Below are positions 36,801 to 50,820 of a DNA stretch of 64,000 nt, in pieces. This DNA comes from Archilochus colubris (taxonomy: Eukaryota; Chordata; Aves; Apodiformes; Trochilidae). Under the pieces are notes generated by a model. The model ran no database searches. It was given only the letters and a program-made list of their open reading frames with translations, and was not told the DNA's origin. Made by a program: the position numbers and the translations under genes. Location of the stretch: contig CM041084.1 in the NCBI GenBank assembly GCA_023079485.1, positions 107,098,967 through 107,162,966 on the forward strand, in the 5' to 3' direction. How positions within the stretch are numbered: the stretch's first letter is position 1; each line of letters opens with the position of its first letter.

Positions 36801-37767
36801 GCAATTTTACTGGGATCTAGATACATATTGGAAAGGCCAAAAGGAGCTGATGAAACAAAACCTTGTTAGTATGTAAGAAGACTGTGAAAATGGCACTGCC
36901 AAGATCAGTTCATGAATATGAACAGCCACACCAGGGACTAAGATTGTCTTTTTTTGGCTAGTTCAATTTGTCACTTTTTTTTTAAAGAAAAAAGACATTG
37001 TGTTGTTTAAAAATATAGGTCAAACCAGATAGTTACAGCCTTTAAACACTTACTTTTTGCACTTGCTATCAAGACACCTTATAGAGGCTTAGAGGTTTGA
37101 AATTCTCATTTTATTCAAACTTGGATAACTTTTGAAGCCTTGAATGATCAATCATACCCTGCCAATGTCTTGTGAAGTCTCGGATTTTTAGTGGGTTTGG
37201 GTTTTGCTTGATTTTTACCTCTTGGATGGAAATTTTTTCCATATCCATGTTCCTACCTATTTCAACAAGCTTCAGAAAAAATAACTGAGCCTTCTCTGAG
37301 AGTGAAACTAGAGTCAGGAGTTTTCGGAGCTTAAATTAAGTGTAGTAATTTTTCCATAGAAGACACTGTGTGGGACCATGTTCTGGATCAAAAGCAAGTG
37401 AAATTTTGCTATCTTCCAGAACAATATGGTATTTTCTGATTTACTAAAAAGCCTTAGTCAAGATACAAATTTACAGTTTGCATAATGTTGCTGTAAGCTT
37501 GTTATGGTTTGTGGCTAAAACCTCCAAAGATCCCACAATGAGAGTGTCAGTTTACTACTGATTAGACTTGATAAGATGCTGCAATTATAGTACCATTTTC
37601 ACCAATATTGTCTGTCTCTTTATTTTGACATATTTTTGCAATGTTTTCCTCAAAACACTACATATGTGTGCTTATTTTCTTATTACTACAGAATGTGTGA
37701 AAAAAAAATATTTTTTCAAAAATTTAAGTATGCTCTATGTCAAGCTATCCACACTTAAGAAAAATAG
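33861..37767. other. AT-rich unique sequence
   Basis: A T16 run lies at 35870-35885. The minus-strand frame at 34399-34710 (103 codons) has no recognisable domain. No repeat family or RNA gene is recognised. Confidence 0.5.
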
Positions 37768-38071
37768 AACCATATAATTTTTTTGTTTGGAAAAGACCTT
37801 TAAGATCATCAAGTCCAGTTGTCAACCTAGCACTCTGCAAAGTCCACCACTAAACCATGTCCCTGAGTACTACAACAACATCTCTTTTAAATAACTCCAG
37901 GGATGGTGACTCCACCACTTCCCTGGGCAGCCTGTTCCAGTGCCTGACAACCTTTCAGTGAAGAAACTGTTCCTAATGTGCAATCTAAACCTCTCCTGGC
38001 ACAATTTGAGGCCATTTCCCTTTCTATCGACCATTACTTGGAAGAAGAGACCAGCCCTCACCTCACTAGTA
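37768..38071 (-). mobile_element. CR1 LINE 3' UTR fragment
   Basis: Inverted CR1 3' end. It carries TTGGAAAAGACCTTTAAGAT at 37788, then CCACTTCCCTGGGCAGCCTG at 37914, then AACCTCTCCTGGCACAA at 37988. Read on minus, it is the last roughly 300 bp of a CR1, truncated at about 38071 on its 5' side. It matches the same region of the 18622-19795 copy closely, so the two are of similar subfamily. Confidence 0.93.
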
Positions 38072-39167
38072 GAGCTGCACACACTTACAATGAAAAGAGA
38101 ACTGATACAAAGTGGTGTTCTATTGGTTAGGATAGAAATTAACTTTTTTTATTTTAAACTGAGTATATATAAATTCCTGCAGACAGATTTCTTTTAAAAT
38201 GGATATGTAGTTACTAATGTGCTTGAATATGTCTAATTTGTTAGCCTAGGTAGTGTATAATTGAACAGCTGCAGGCACCTGACTTGCACAAGAAGTAAGC
38301 AGTCTCCCTGAATATGTGATTTAAAAACAGCAATCTGAGCCAATTTCATTTATTCATGTTCACAACTAAATTCTTTCCCTGTAAATTCTTTCCGTGTCTT
38401 TGATGTGAGACACATTGTACATATTTGTTTCTGACAGCAAAACCTGTCCCTTTATTAAACTCATAAACCAAAACACTACTATAAATCAAATATATGAAAT
38501 TGAATGATCAGGTCTTATGTCACAGTGTTCTACTGGTTGTTAAGTATTTTAATTTTAGGAATAAGAGCTGAACTTCTTTTTCAAACTTAGTATATACTGT
38601 TTTTTATACAGTTTTAATATTAGGAGTAGATGATAAGGAAAGAAATTAGTATTTCTTTTCTACAATTTTCTGTACTTCCCAAAAATGTGTATTATATTCT
38701 CTTGGCCTGAATCTAGTAACAATTTATATACTTAGGCTATTTCTTTGTTCAGTATCTTCTTCCATCTCACTCCTTTTTCCCCACATTACTTAATTCCCAG
38801 GTTCACTTCACATCTTTTCTGATGGTTATACAAACAATTGATTTTTCAGTTTACAGAAGGGGTGAAGTTGTCCCAATAAGAGTGGCAGTAGTTGTTTGGA
38901 AATGTGTATTCAGATTTCTCCCACATGAGAGAGGAACACAGCTATAAGTTCTTCACTGAATCCTAGTTTGAGATTGCAGAACCTAGACAGTAACTTCACG
39001 GACACAATGTCGGGAACAACTGCAAATCACAGTCACTGTGTTGATTTGCCAGATCATCAGAAAAAAAATGGTAATTCACTCATTTCTACTCCCCCATCTG
39101 TCCTTGGACTTTGCTTCTTTAGAATTTCTATCCATGTCAGACCATATACACTTTCTTTGTCTCACAG
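38072..39167. other. AT-rich unique sequence
   Basis: I see nothing recognisable here. Confidence 0.5.
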
Positions 39168-39254
39168 TATCTACATATTATTCATATTATTATTCATATT
39201 ATTATTATCATATTATTATTATCATATTATTCATATTATTATTATCTACATATT
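39168..39254. repeat. (TATTCATATTAT)n-type AT simple repeat
   Basis: Irregular array of ATT, CATATT and ATTATT words. ATCTACATATT occurs at both edges (39168 and 39243), suggesting expansion by slippage or unequal exchange between the two edge copies. Confidence 0.9.
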
Positions 39255-39391
39255 TCATTCAAAACTTTAATAGGGGCATTGGTTTAAAAGTTTTAATTTT
39301 AAAAGAATTTTTCACATTACAGTGAGTGTTGGAAATTTCTATACATTGTTTTAGTTCTGTTTTGAGTCTTCTGACCTTATAAAGGGTTATG

Positions 39392-39582
39392 AGACCTCTG
39401 AGTGGTGACACACTGGCACAGGTTGCTCAGTACAACCTGTGGGATGTCCCCTACCCTGGAAGTGCTCAAGACCAGGTTGAATGGGGCTTTGAGGAACCTG
39501 GTCTAGTGGGAGGTGCTCCTGTCCATAACAGGGGGGTTGGAACTAGATCCCTTCCAACCCAAACCATTCTATGAATTCTATG
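39392..39582 (+). mobile_element. CR1 LINE 3' end with intact ATTCTATG tail
   Basis: The last roughly 190 bp of a CR1 in plus orientation. It carries ACACTGGCACAGGTTGC, then TGGAAGTGCTCAAGACCAGG, then TTGAATGGGGCTTTGAG, and ends in ATTCTATGAATTCTATG (39566-39582). Such short tandem ATTCTATG-type ends are the hallmark of CR1 3' termini, so this end is complete while the 5' side is truncated. Confidence 0.95.
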
Positions 39583-41289
39583 TTTCTAAAATATCACAGG
39601 GACACTAGCACATTTGATCTCACTTCTATAAAAAATACCACCAAGGTCTGGAAAGCTGGGCCTGGAATACTAATTCAGGCCTAGTGTGGTGGCCTCACTT
39701 GTATTACTGTAGCTTTAAGATGCATCTTATCTCAGGGCATGACCCAAAAGCATTTATAAATAGATATTAAAGTAAGGTTCAATCACCTCCATCTAGCTAG
39801 TGTGATAGAACATGAAAATAATACTAAAAGCAACAAAGAAGAGCATTTATGTCATCAGCTTCAATTTTATTCTGAAAGATTTCCAGATTTTATGAAGCAT
39901 AAATTCAGTTTCTGTGTAGACATTATTTTTCTTTTTTTTTCCTTTCTTTTTCCTTTTTGTTTGCGTGTAATATGTTCTTGTATACAAAGGCAGCTTATGG
40001 TCTGCCTTTAAGCTCTGAATAGCATCAGGAATAGCATCTCAAATTCATTTGTTCTCCCTTGCAATATGGAAAGCCATTACTGAAGCTTAGAAAGGAACAG
40101 GAAATTTTTAAGACATTTGGCAGACTTTACTATCCCAGTCTCTTTTGACTCTGTGTCTCATATATACAACGCATGCTCAGTTTTCATGTCTGTCGACTTC
40201 AGAAGGTAAAAGAGATATATAAGAGATATTCATATGCTCCTATTCATGGGCATTCTTGGGAAACATTGTACATACATTCTAACTGTCATATTTCTGATAT
40301 TAACTTTGGTCATTATCTTTTGCTTCCTCTTCACTCATTTCTCACTCTTGTTGCATGAAATAAAGCACTCAAAGGACAGTTCTGATGTAATGATTGATAT
40401 AACTATGTACTATATATAACCAAGGAACTTTTGCATGTTTTGATTAGCTATAGAGATTAACCATTTGGCCAATTTCTTAGTTATGAGCAGTTTGAAATTC
40501 TTCAGTATTCAGTGTTATGCAGTGGTCTGATTCATTAAACTGATGTTCTCAGTAAATCAATGAGCAGATTTTTACCCAGTTCACAAGCTGCAAAGACAAT
40601 TCCTCTGTTTATCCACTGAATCCCCTCTTTGACATTGAAATGAGGGGGACTGAATACAGGGTCAGTTAAGATTCAATCTACTTTCTTTGAGCTACAAAAT
40701 ACAACCTTTGCATTACAGAACTCTGTGACAAGGTTTAAAAATACACTCCTGAACAGAGGCTGTGCTATGCCCCTGCTCCTATCCCCAAATGTGCTGTAAT
40801 ATAATGCACTTTAACAAAATTTGCAGAAATATTCTACAAGTGCATGTCAGAAAATTCAAACAGACGGGCTCTGCCATCTGCTAGTTCTGATAAGAGGCTC
40901 ATCTGTCTGTTGAGCAGGTAGTGGAGACAGTGACTGAAAAAAAAAAGAGAAGATAATGAAACACTGAAAACATGCTGTATCTTACAGTTACTTGTGGACA
41001 TGCATCACCTAGTTGGAGGTCAAACCAATGTTATTAAGTATTTAGAATGCATTTTGGATTCAGTTTGAGTTAAATATAAATATATGCAGAGCATTACGAA
41101 GTAAACCTATTGATGTAATTTGGCCACTGATCTTGACTCCATCCCTGTTTCAGTGACAAAACTAACAAGAGTAAATGTAATTGTGAAGGAACACTTATCT
41201 CAGCTTTGTCACTCACAGCACAATAACAAAATCCTCACTCTGCTGGGGGCACACAATTAAAACAGCATAAGGGTTAGCTCCATACTTAC
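39583..41289. other. AT-rich unique sequence
   Basis: No gene or repeat family recognised. A short T/C-rich patch lies around 39928-39960. Confidence 0.5.
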
Positions 41290-41533
41290 AGTCTGTCCTG
41301 AGTAAGAACAACATGCAGTTGTAGTTTCCTTGGTCCAGAGATACGAATGACTCCTTCGCTTTTCTCTTCCAATACTGTCAAGGAAGTCCCCCCAGTTCTG
41401 ATTATTTTAGAACCTGATTTTTTTTTTCTTTTCCATTCAAGGCTGATACACTGGCCAAGATATTGAACTCTTGGCTTTCCCTCAATCCTGGTTTGCTGGT
41501 TGGACCGCTGTAGGCAGGGTTTCCATCCACAAA
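41290..41533 (-). other. Possible minus-strand exon within a 112-codon open frame
   Basis: A minus-strand frame (41624 to 41286) stays open for 112 codons, unusual for this AT-rich window. It ends exactly inside a perfect donor: on minus, AGACT then GTAAGT, whose complement lies at 41284-41289. The stop codon TAA is part of the donor, as expected when an exon runs into an intron. A weak acceptor (TTTGCAG, exon from 41533) or a better one (CCTGCCTACAG, exon from 41507) could open it. An A10 run near 41420 is a possible frameshift site. I do not recognise the peptide. It may be an exon of an unidentified gene, a decayed one, or chance. Confidence 0.22.
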
Positions 41534-44500
41534 CTGCAAATAGCTTAATAAGATTTAATGGTTTTGCACCCTTTACTTCCTTCCACATTGCCAGACAGGC
41601 AGTCCTCCCAGAAGCTAATGACATTGATGATACCTCTTTGTTGGTATGAGATAGACCACTACTAACATCTGTGGTTCTGTGTGAAGGTTAGCTCAGGCTG
41701 ACTGAAGAGCATAATCCTAAAAAAAGTCTTAAAAATTGGCTTAAATGTGCACTAGTTGGTGACACCTGAGGAAGGCATGTTCTTTTTGATAAAAGGAGAC
41801 TAAATGGAAGAATTTAAAGCATATTGTGTAGGTGCATAGGTTGGTGGTGTTTTGTTCATCATTCCAGAAGGGGACAGGGAGAAAGATGGCCTTACAGGGA
41901 TCATAAGAGGCTGGAAAAAAATCTTCCCCTGCAGAAAATGAGAAGAACAAAAGGTAAGATTTATTCCAGGAGTGTATTCTTAAGGCAAAATAGAAATATC
42001 TCTGATTGGGATAGAACTAACATTAACCTTTAGTTTGAAATAACTGGAATAACAGAGTGAAAGCCTGCATGTGGGGCAACATGCTCTTCAGTGTTGTGGG
42101 ACTCTACTCAGTATGAAAGGCAGAAGGCCTGGGAAAGGGTAGACTTGTGGGAGATCTGATTTAATGTTAGATACCCCCCTGCATGAGGTAAGTAATGCCA
42201 GAGGGACTACTCTGAAATGGCAAACAGCAGAAATATCACAAAGAAGAACTCTGGGGTAGTGAGACTCATCAAAAGAGTACGGTCAGGAAAATGTATGCTT
42301 AACAGCTCTCCATAAAACCCTTCCATCAGCTTTTCATTCTCTCTTTTCAGTCTCTGAAAGTCCTCTGTCTCTCAACAGAGTAAATCAAGCACTACCTCTC
42401 TCCAGGCTGGATGAAATCTTTATGTAGCTCTTCTCCTTCCTTGTGTCTGACATATTCTACTATTAACATTCACAAGGTGATTTCTGATGTTCATGTCTTC
42501 TGCTGACCCAGCTGTGTTCTGTTTTGAGGTCTGCCTACCTTTCACAGCCTTATCTGAACTTTTTACATACTTTTGTGAAGTTTACACACCCCTTGGGCCT
42601 CATCCCTAAACATATAAATGTGGGTAGATTTTCAAATCTATCATGGTAATTTAAAAACAATAGTGGTAGACAGTCAATTATTACCACTGAAAATTAGTTT
42701 CATACATGAAAACTCCATAGGCTGAGGAGACAAGACATTCCTGTTTAAAATTAAATTACATTTGTTGCACAGCACTGTAGTTTGAAATGTCAGTACCTGT
42801 AGTCTTATCTTCCTGACTTACATTCAGTGTGTGTTAAAAATTCAGCAACAGGAACATTAATTAAGCAACTATTTTAATACTGTGGCAGAAGAATGTTAAA
42901 TCAGTGTAGCAAAGTGATCTTAAAATACAGATAAACCATAGAGAACTTGCTGTAGGAGAGACAAAAAGCTACAAAACATTTATGTGTCTTTTCTGTATCC
43001 TACTTCATCTTCCATGAATTTGATTTAGAAGAAATCTGATCTATTTATATGTGTTGAACCAGATGGACTGATTAAAAGCAATATAGTTTGATTACTTCTT
43101 ACTCATGACAAAATATTTTTCAGGGTGGGTGAGAACCAGTACCAATTCAACCTAGTCAAAGCTGGTGATGTGTTTTCTTGTTAACACTATACTTCCATGT
43201 TCAGTGACTAGAATCCTCACACAAGAATATTCCAGGGCCACAGATCAGCTTTGTACCAATTGAAAATTCCATACAGTACAGGAAATTATTGCAATTATTA
43301 GTGGATAATTGAATTCCTTAGTGAAGAATTTCTCACTGCACAAAAGCTCATTCACCTATCATCATCTATTTTAACTAAGCCAATTGAAACTTAAATAGAT
43401 ACAGAGAAAAAGAATACCTGTTGAGTTTCTATAGAACTCAAATCCAGTTTGAGGTAAGACAAGACAGCATAGTCACAAATACAGTACGTATCTCGTTAGC
43501 TAATAAAGATACTAATGGCAAAAGCAAGCATTTATCATTTCTTGTACAAGTATTTCTGCTGCCTTCAAACTTCAAAAGTCTTCTTGCTGTCAGTGCAGTT
43601 CACTGGCATCTATTTTTTGGTAGGCCATGAAAGATTCAAACCTTTCCTGTCCTGGATTGTTGCATAAACATATGCTCATGAGTCAAAAAGAGAAGCTTGA
43701 CAGAAAGCCTCATTGACAGTAAAGCTTAAAAAAGGCATAGTTTTATATGCATTCAAAATGAAAGTAGAATAATGTTAATTGGTCTTTGAAAAAGAAGTTA
43801 TGTGTTTTAAGCCATCAGACCAAGTCCCACATTTCATGAATGTTTTGTGTTGCTGCTATGTTCAGGCAAGCTGATGTTTTATGCACTACACATTATGGGT
43901 AATTTTTCAAAGTCACTTGTTTGGTCCTGTTTATCCATCCACTACAAAGAAAGCAGCTATTTTGCAGCTTTCATTTCACTTTTTCATAGTTCCTCTCTTA
44001 AGGAGTGTAAGCACAACAGTAATATTTACAAGGGTGAATGTGAATGAGCCTGCCATGTTCTCTATTTTTTCCACAACTGGATTGTCCTTGAAGTAGTACT
44101 GGGAATGCCCTCAACCAGTACATCTTTCAAATAGCATTCTTTTGAGATGTGTGGTACAATTTATATGCTACAGATAATTGTGTCAGGCTCTCTGCTGGCA
44201 CAGGAACCATCGACATATCAGGTTTTCTTGGTTCTTACCTTTGTAAGAATTGTGAGGTATTAGTCAAGCACTTTAGTATCTGTGTATTCAGAAACTATGA
44301 ACACATCTGCAGGTACCCTTGGTTCTCACTCCTGAAAATCAGCAGTGACCTTTTTTATTATCATTACCCTTCAATATAATGAATTGAGGCCTATAATCAC
44401 CTGAAAAGAACACATTAATTATCCCTACTGCATCTTTTTCTGCAAGTTATCTTCACCTTACAAGATCACATATGTGACTTTTGAGAATGTTATAAACCCT

Positions 44501-46474
44501 AATCCTTATGTTGTACAAGCACAATCAATGAACAGTAAACTACAGTTTCTACAGCCACAGTAAGTGGTCATTATGTGTAGATATATTAGAATTGGGTTTT
44601 TTCTTGTTTAAATGTGTTTAATTATTCAAAGCATATGCAGAATATTTGTTTACATAGTTTCTTTGTGCATATGGGAAGCCCTCCTGGCAAAGTTAAACAC
44701 CTTTACATGCATACAAAATTTTGTACGCCGGTTGACAGAGCCTCATTAAATTATTTATAATTACCTTCCTCATTCCTTTTTGTTGTGACTGTCTGAAATA
44801 GATACTCACAAAGTCAATTCTAACTGTGCACTGCATTAATATGAATAAATATTCCAGGAGGCCAGGATTATACAACTTTCACATAATTTTCACTGATGTT
44901 TTAAGAAATACATTCAGTAAGACAGGTTACTAAGCAAGAGTTTTCTCACAGTACCATGTCTGAGTATCAGGACTGAGTACTTGGACAACTGAAGGAAGGG
45001 AAGGGCCCATGGCTGCAATACTGTGCAAAACAGTATCCTGCATCCATCTAACTGTGGTAAGCAGGTATATATGTGTGTACAGGCATACTCTACCTATTTG
45101 GAAAACAAAGGAATCAGTGTTAGTACAAACTGTACTGAAAAGAGGTGTAAACTCATTCAAATTACCTTGCACTCACTTGGATTAACCCTTTTACTTGGAC
45201 AGGTATTACAGATCAGTTGTGTCTAAAACCTTAGCCTTTTCTTGTGCTGATCTTCTATGTGTCCCAATTAAATATTAGTTGACACAGAGACAGAATGTTC
45301 TGATCCAGTTGTTCTACTTCCAGATGAGAAGGTTTATCTGAGTTGTAATGGTTATATGCTGGAAGAAAAGTATTCTTCATGGAAGAAAAGTATTCCTTCA
45401 CATTACCAAGTTACTTGGTAATCTGATGACTAAGGAGCTTGCCAGGGACTGTGAGTTCAAATAGTCTCATTCAAAAGACATATATTACCTGTAGGGGAAA
45501 AAAAAAAAAAAAAAAAAATTATCATCAGTATTCTTCTGCTTGTTCGCATTTTGTTGTACATGCTCCAAATTAAATGCTTTGATACATTTCTCATGAGCAG
45601 AATTAAGTATTGTGTTACACATTTTAATTTGATGTTTATCTCACTGGATACTTTTCCGGATACTTTTTATTAATTTTTCTGTTATGCCACTAAATTGAAC
45701 AATAAATTAATCAGAAAATAAGTCAATGAGATCTTGTAACTAACATGTTAGTGTTTGTGGGTTATCATCTGTTTTAAAGCCCAAAGGCTGGAAAATCTCT
45801 GTAGCAACCAAAGGTAAAATCCTGGTCTCACTAAAAAAATCACAATCCCACTAGTTCCTAGAGACTGACTACTGGATCCCAGAATCAGCAATGTTCCACA
45901 TTACACCCATCTTACAAAAATTCATTCATGTCAGACTATCAGGTGTGCAGTAGTTACATATTTTACATAGTATACCCATTTTTATATTCTAGATGCCTTT
46001 ATGTGTACATATAGTTCATAGGGTTGATGTAATAGGAAACAAATTGAAATTCACACCCAGAGTATTAACGAAAATCAGAGGTCCCAAGACTAATATTACA
46101 GCTTGTGTACAGATTTCAGGTGTCTTCATGATCCAAGCACTATGACTGCTGAAAGAATATCACTGTAGAGTAACAGAAAAAAATTGAGATTTAAACTAGA
46201 TATAAATTTTGTTTCAATCAGCCTGTGAAATATGTACTATGAGGTCATTCACATAATACACTCTAGAAAGCAATTTAGGTGCACATTTGTGGATGACAGT
46301 TAAAAATCTGTGTTCCTGTACAGTCAATGGAGAAAGGTAGAACCTGTTGAGGTGACTCAGATAATAATGCCTGAAATACAAATACCTCACAAAGCACGCA
46401 AAGAGCATACCTACATATTGGACAAATGACAGCCACATTGTGATTGGTCATTAACAAAACCCAAAAAGCCTGCA
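41534..46474. other. AT-rich unique sequence with minor repeats
   Basis: Two copies of GGAAGAAAAGTATTC lie at 45361 and 45381. A perfect 9-bp hairpin (ATTACCAAG, TTA, CTTGGTAAT) lies at 45402-45422, and a run of 21 A at 45498-45518. No gene or repeat family is recognised. Confidence 0.5.
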
Positions 46475-47016
46475 TTTCTCTGCTCTCATGAGACTCCCAC
46501 CTGGAATACAGCGTCCAGTTCTGGGACCCCCAGTATAACAGTGGCATGGAGCTATTGAAGTAAGTCCAGAGAGCCACAAAGATGACCAGAGGGCTGGAGC
46601 ACCTCTCCCATGAAGACAAGCTAGAAGAGTTGGGGTTGTTCAGTCTGGAGAAAAGTAGGCTCTGAGGACACCTTATTGTAGCTTTCCAGTATCTGAAGAG
46701 GGCTACAGGAAAGCTGGGGAGGCACTTTTAACAAGGGCATGTAGTGATAGGATGAGGTGGAACAATTTCAAAATTAAAAGGGGTAGATTTAAATTAAATA
46801 TTATGAAGAAATTCTTTCCTGTGAGGGTGGTGAGGCACTGGCACAGGTTGCCCAGATAAATTCTGGATGCCCCCTCCCTGGAAGTGTTCAAGGCCAGGTT
46901 AAATGGGGCTTTGAGCAACCTGGTCTGGTGGAAAGTTTCTCTGCCCATGGCAGGAGGATTGGAACTATATGGCATTTAAGGTCCCTTCTAACCAAAACCG
47001 TTCTTTGACTCTGATT
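46475..47016 (+). mobile_element. CR1 LINE fragment: ORF2 tail and 3' UTR
   Basis: The plus-strand text follows CR1 from the end of ORF2 through nearly the whole 3' UTR. Examples are CCAGTTCTGGGACCCCCAGT (46512), GGGCTGGAGCACCTCTCCC (46591), GTGAGGCACTGGCACAGGTT (46830) and GGGCTTTGAGCAACCTGGTC (46906). It is the same subfamily type as the copy at 39392-39582 and differs from the one at 15185. The terminal repeats are degraded (about 47000-47016). Internal stops make it non-coding. Confidence 0.95.
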
Positions 47017-50000
47017 ATGGATGGTCCTGGAACACCACTAAAAATGCATAGGTTATGAATCCAAAGCTTGTGACAACAGTTAAACACTGGAGTAAGCATT
47101 GAAAAAGAAAGCAAGTCAGATGTCTGTAACAGTGCAGACTAAGCCACACAGTCTCACCTAAGCACTTGACTAGTGATCAATGTCATTTCACATAAAATAA
47201 GCAAAGGTGAAAATGAAACCTTGACATCGTGAACACTTGATTAAATTTGGAGCTTATTATGCTGGCATGGTTTAAGGTAAGTGTACAGCTGGTAAATCAT
47301 CTCACCCAGGTCAAGTCAGAGGAAAGATACAATTATAAAGACAAGCATACTGCAGTCAAGATGATTTGGAGGGTGGAAAATTAAATACTTGTTAGCAAAG
47401 TCCTGGCAGGCAGGCATTAAGAGTAATGTATTAAATAACTGCTGATTTGGATTAAAAGTGTTCTGTGCAAATCTGTTGAGGTAACATGGAATTTGTAGTT
47501 GTTGCCCTCTGTTTTTCTATTTAGAATTTTGTCTATGAATTAGTGAATTCATTCACAGACACCAGGCCTTGTAATTTTTTCTAATAGCCAATTTCTCCCT
47601 CCATACCTGTATATCCAGACTGTGCTGCTGCTTCTTCCTCCACAGCATTTCAGTGTGATTTACTTTGTCTGTTATTCTATTCTACATAAGTCTTCATTGC
47701 TATAGGATCTGGCTTTTTTCCAGTACTGCATTATGTATTAATTAATATGCTTTAGCAGAGAACAAAAGAAACTTTAGTTTAGTGCAAATTATCAGACTTA
47801 GTGCAAAAGTATCTGGATGAAATTTAAAATTGTGTATTGTACAAGAGATTGACTGCTCTACAGGTCCAATTCAGTCTTAAACTCTGCAGTCATAACTCGA
47901 GTAGCATATGCAAGGACATGGTGATGCTCAAAAGCTGATGTAGGAACATTTGTCACAACAGGTCTTCCTTATCCATATCTGACATCTGTTTTCCTCTCAC
48001 AAGAAATGAACAGTATCACAGAGACTTTATGAGGTTCCTAATCTAAATAATTAAGGAATTAAGGCTCTGTGTGACACTTCAACATTTAAGGTCATATTCA
48101 GTAACTTAAATAGAGAAATCAATGCATGCAAAATTGTTAACTTTTATTGTGACATCTTGGGTCAGCAGAGAGTGAATTAATTTGCATATTGGATCCAGAG
48201 ACTCGTAGGATTTGTACTGCATTCTTGCAGCCATGACACTTTTTCATGTTCTTATAACTTGTCCTGTTTTGGCTTTCTGACTAGCCTTGGTTTGCAACAA
48301 AATATCTTTCATCACACTTTTACATTTTCAAGTCCAACAAGAGTGTTCAGGTTTAACCAGAGGCTCTAGCATCCTTTAATAAAACTGTAAATATTATCAA
48401 CAATATTACCCAGATAAATTATGTTGAGTTTGAAATATCTTCTTGTGATATCTGAATGGACACACTGGGCTGAATTATGAAAAAATATTGTTTTCAGAAA
48501 TTAACTTAAGAGGTGATTTATCATTAGCTGTAAAACTACAAACGAGATTTTTATATTTAGATTTAAAGTTGTGTTTGTGTACTACTCTCAGCGTAGGATG
48601 ATGCAAATAGGTTGTTTAATTCAGCTGGGTCTGTTTGAAAGTACCAGACTGTATATTTAGCTTCCCAGGTTTTTTTGCTTTTCTGAAAGACACACAGTGA
48701 GCTTTAACAGCCATTCCAATGTAAAGCAACTGCTTTCCATGTCAAACAAAAGCCCTTATTAGTGTGAGGTAATGTGTCACCTACTAAGAAGATTCTAGTA
48801 TGCTAGCAAACTAATAAATATTCATAAATAAACTTGAACTAGACAATGCACAGAATACCCAAAGAATGTGCTATAGTCTTAATCCAGAGAGTATTGTAGT
48901 AATTAACAGATAAAAGAGGAGGTTCATTAAATGAATATGCAGTGTCATGAAATCAGAGCTGTGCATTGATCACTGCTAACTTAGGGATTCTTCCTTAGCT
49001 AGGATATTTTGACACTCCATTTATCACCAGCCCTATTTTTAGAGTTTTAATTAGCAGATCACCAGCCCTTACCTCATTAACTTAGCTTCTGCAAAAACAT
49101 TATTTCTAGAGATAATAGCTAGGTTAGAATAATCACCACTCCCAATTTCTTGAGCTGCAAGGAAGGACAAGACTTCAGCTCCTGTGACATGAAACTATAT
49201 TTCATACCAGACAAATCTGACCTTGACTCAACAGCATGTGTCTGATTTTCCAAACAGTTTCTCTTAATTTCTTTTCTTAACTACATTAACTTCAAAACAT
49301 ACACCTTTTCAATGACAACTGCAACATTTTCCTAATTTATCTTAAATGCTCTGTTTGCAAAACTGCTTTGGGATATAATTCAGCAGAAAATTGTACCCTA
49401 ATGTGTATCTAACAACAGATTGCTGTAAATTTGTATAGATGGATTTTAAATGATTGGCCTTTGCAGTCTTTTTATGAGACAAAAAACATTTCCAGAAGTT
49501 AAAATTAACAAAATAAAGATATATTTACACTTATGCTTTTAAGTATAAAGTTTTAAGAAACTCATAACAAGCAGACAATTGAAAAATAAATGAAGTACAT
49601 GGTGCAGATATTTCCTTTTATTTCAAGTGTATTGCAATTGTATTTCTTATTTCTATTGTATTTCTTATACTACTGGAAGGTGTATGTTCCACCACTGATG
49701 ATGCACAAATCATGCCATACTCTTTCAAGACTATATAATTATCTCTGCAATCTGTGTGCTATATTCGTAATGTACTGCTTAAGGTCTAAGGTTTTCCTGT
49801 TGCAAGAGCCAGAATTAAGTCATCTTAATATGATCTTTTTGCTCTAATATATAAAGCAAAAATGAAAACATTAGGCTATCCTCAATTAAATGGCCAATGA
49901 ATTAAGTAGCTGAAAAACATTTGCACCTCTGGCTTTTGTATCCAATTAAAAGTCCTATCAAATGAAAGAATTTGTTAGTTTCTTCAAGCAGAGGTTTGCA

Positions 50001-50820
50001 TCATGCAGGAAGTCTAAATAATTTACATTAGAGCTTTCAAAACATATCAGACACTGTCATCTCTGCCTTGTGAAACAGTTTATGGCATCCTAAGAATTAT
50101 TTTCATTAGATGCACTGATTTTTCAATCAATGGTGTGCCAGAAGTTCATAACACAGTTTAAGGAGGTCATAGTTCTGTCACTTGAAAATAGTCTGGGGAA
50201 GAGTTACCTAGTTATTTTGCATTTTATGATGTTTATGGCTATGCTCTGACATGCAGCCTAAGTATGCAACTACATTAAGCACTAATGCTATCTTTGTAAT
50301 GAAAAAAAATCCATTTTGAATCTACATTTCTCATTCGTAACTTCTTTGATTTAAAAAATTAAGAGCACAAGACCTTGTAAAGATGAGTAGACCAAGTCTG
50401 AAGCTTATCATTACATTGTTAAATTAATGCAACACATGAAAAAATAAGTCTGTGGAGAAAACGATAATTTCCTATAATTATAATGGAGGGTTTTGTTTTT
50501 TTTTTTTTAATTTAGGCAATCACACACATATTTGTAAATTCTGATTCCAACTCTTTTCCAGTGAATGATACAAAATCAGAGGATGTCCCACTGCATAAAG
50601 TTTTCAGCAAGCAGAAAGAATCTTATTAAATTCTGACAAAATTTTCAAGAGCAGTGGAACACTGGAATCTTCATGGAGAATTAAGGGGTGCAGTTCCACT
50701 GGTAGATCTCTTGAATTACTGCACTTTTTAATGTATCTGGAATAACTAGATGGAATCTGAGACAGGCAGAGAGGTTTTAAAAAATTGTACAGTTTTTTTT
50801 TAATACGTCTTTGTTCACGT
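47017..50820. other. AT-rich unique sequence, possible conserved non-coding DNA
   Basis: No gene or mobile element is recognised. Stretches such as 48780-48990 and 49860-50110 combine ATTA/TAAT homeobox-type words with non-repetitive, moderately complex sequence. That is the look of conserved regulatory DNA in vertebrate gene deserts, but only cross-species alignment can show it. Confidence 0.4.

Noticed and set aside
45402..45422. Small perfect hairpin that could be read as a structured RNA
   Set aside because: Nine-base-pair arms with a 3-nt loop are expected by chance in tens of kilobases of AT-rich DNA, and there is no supporting context.
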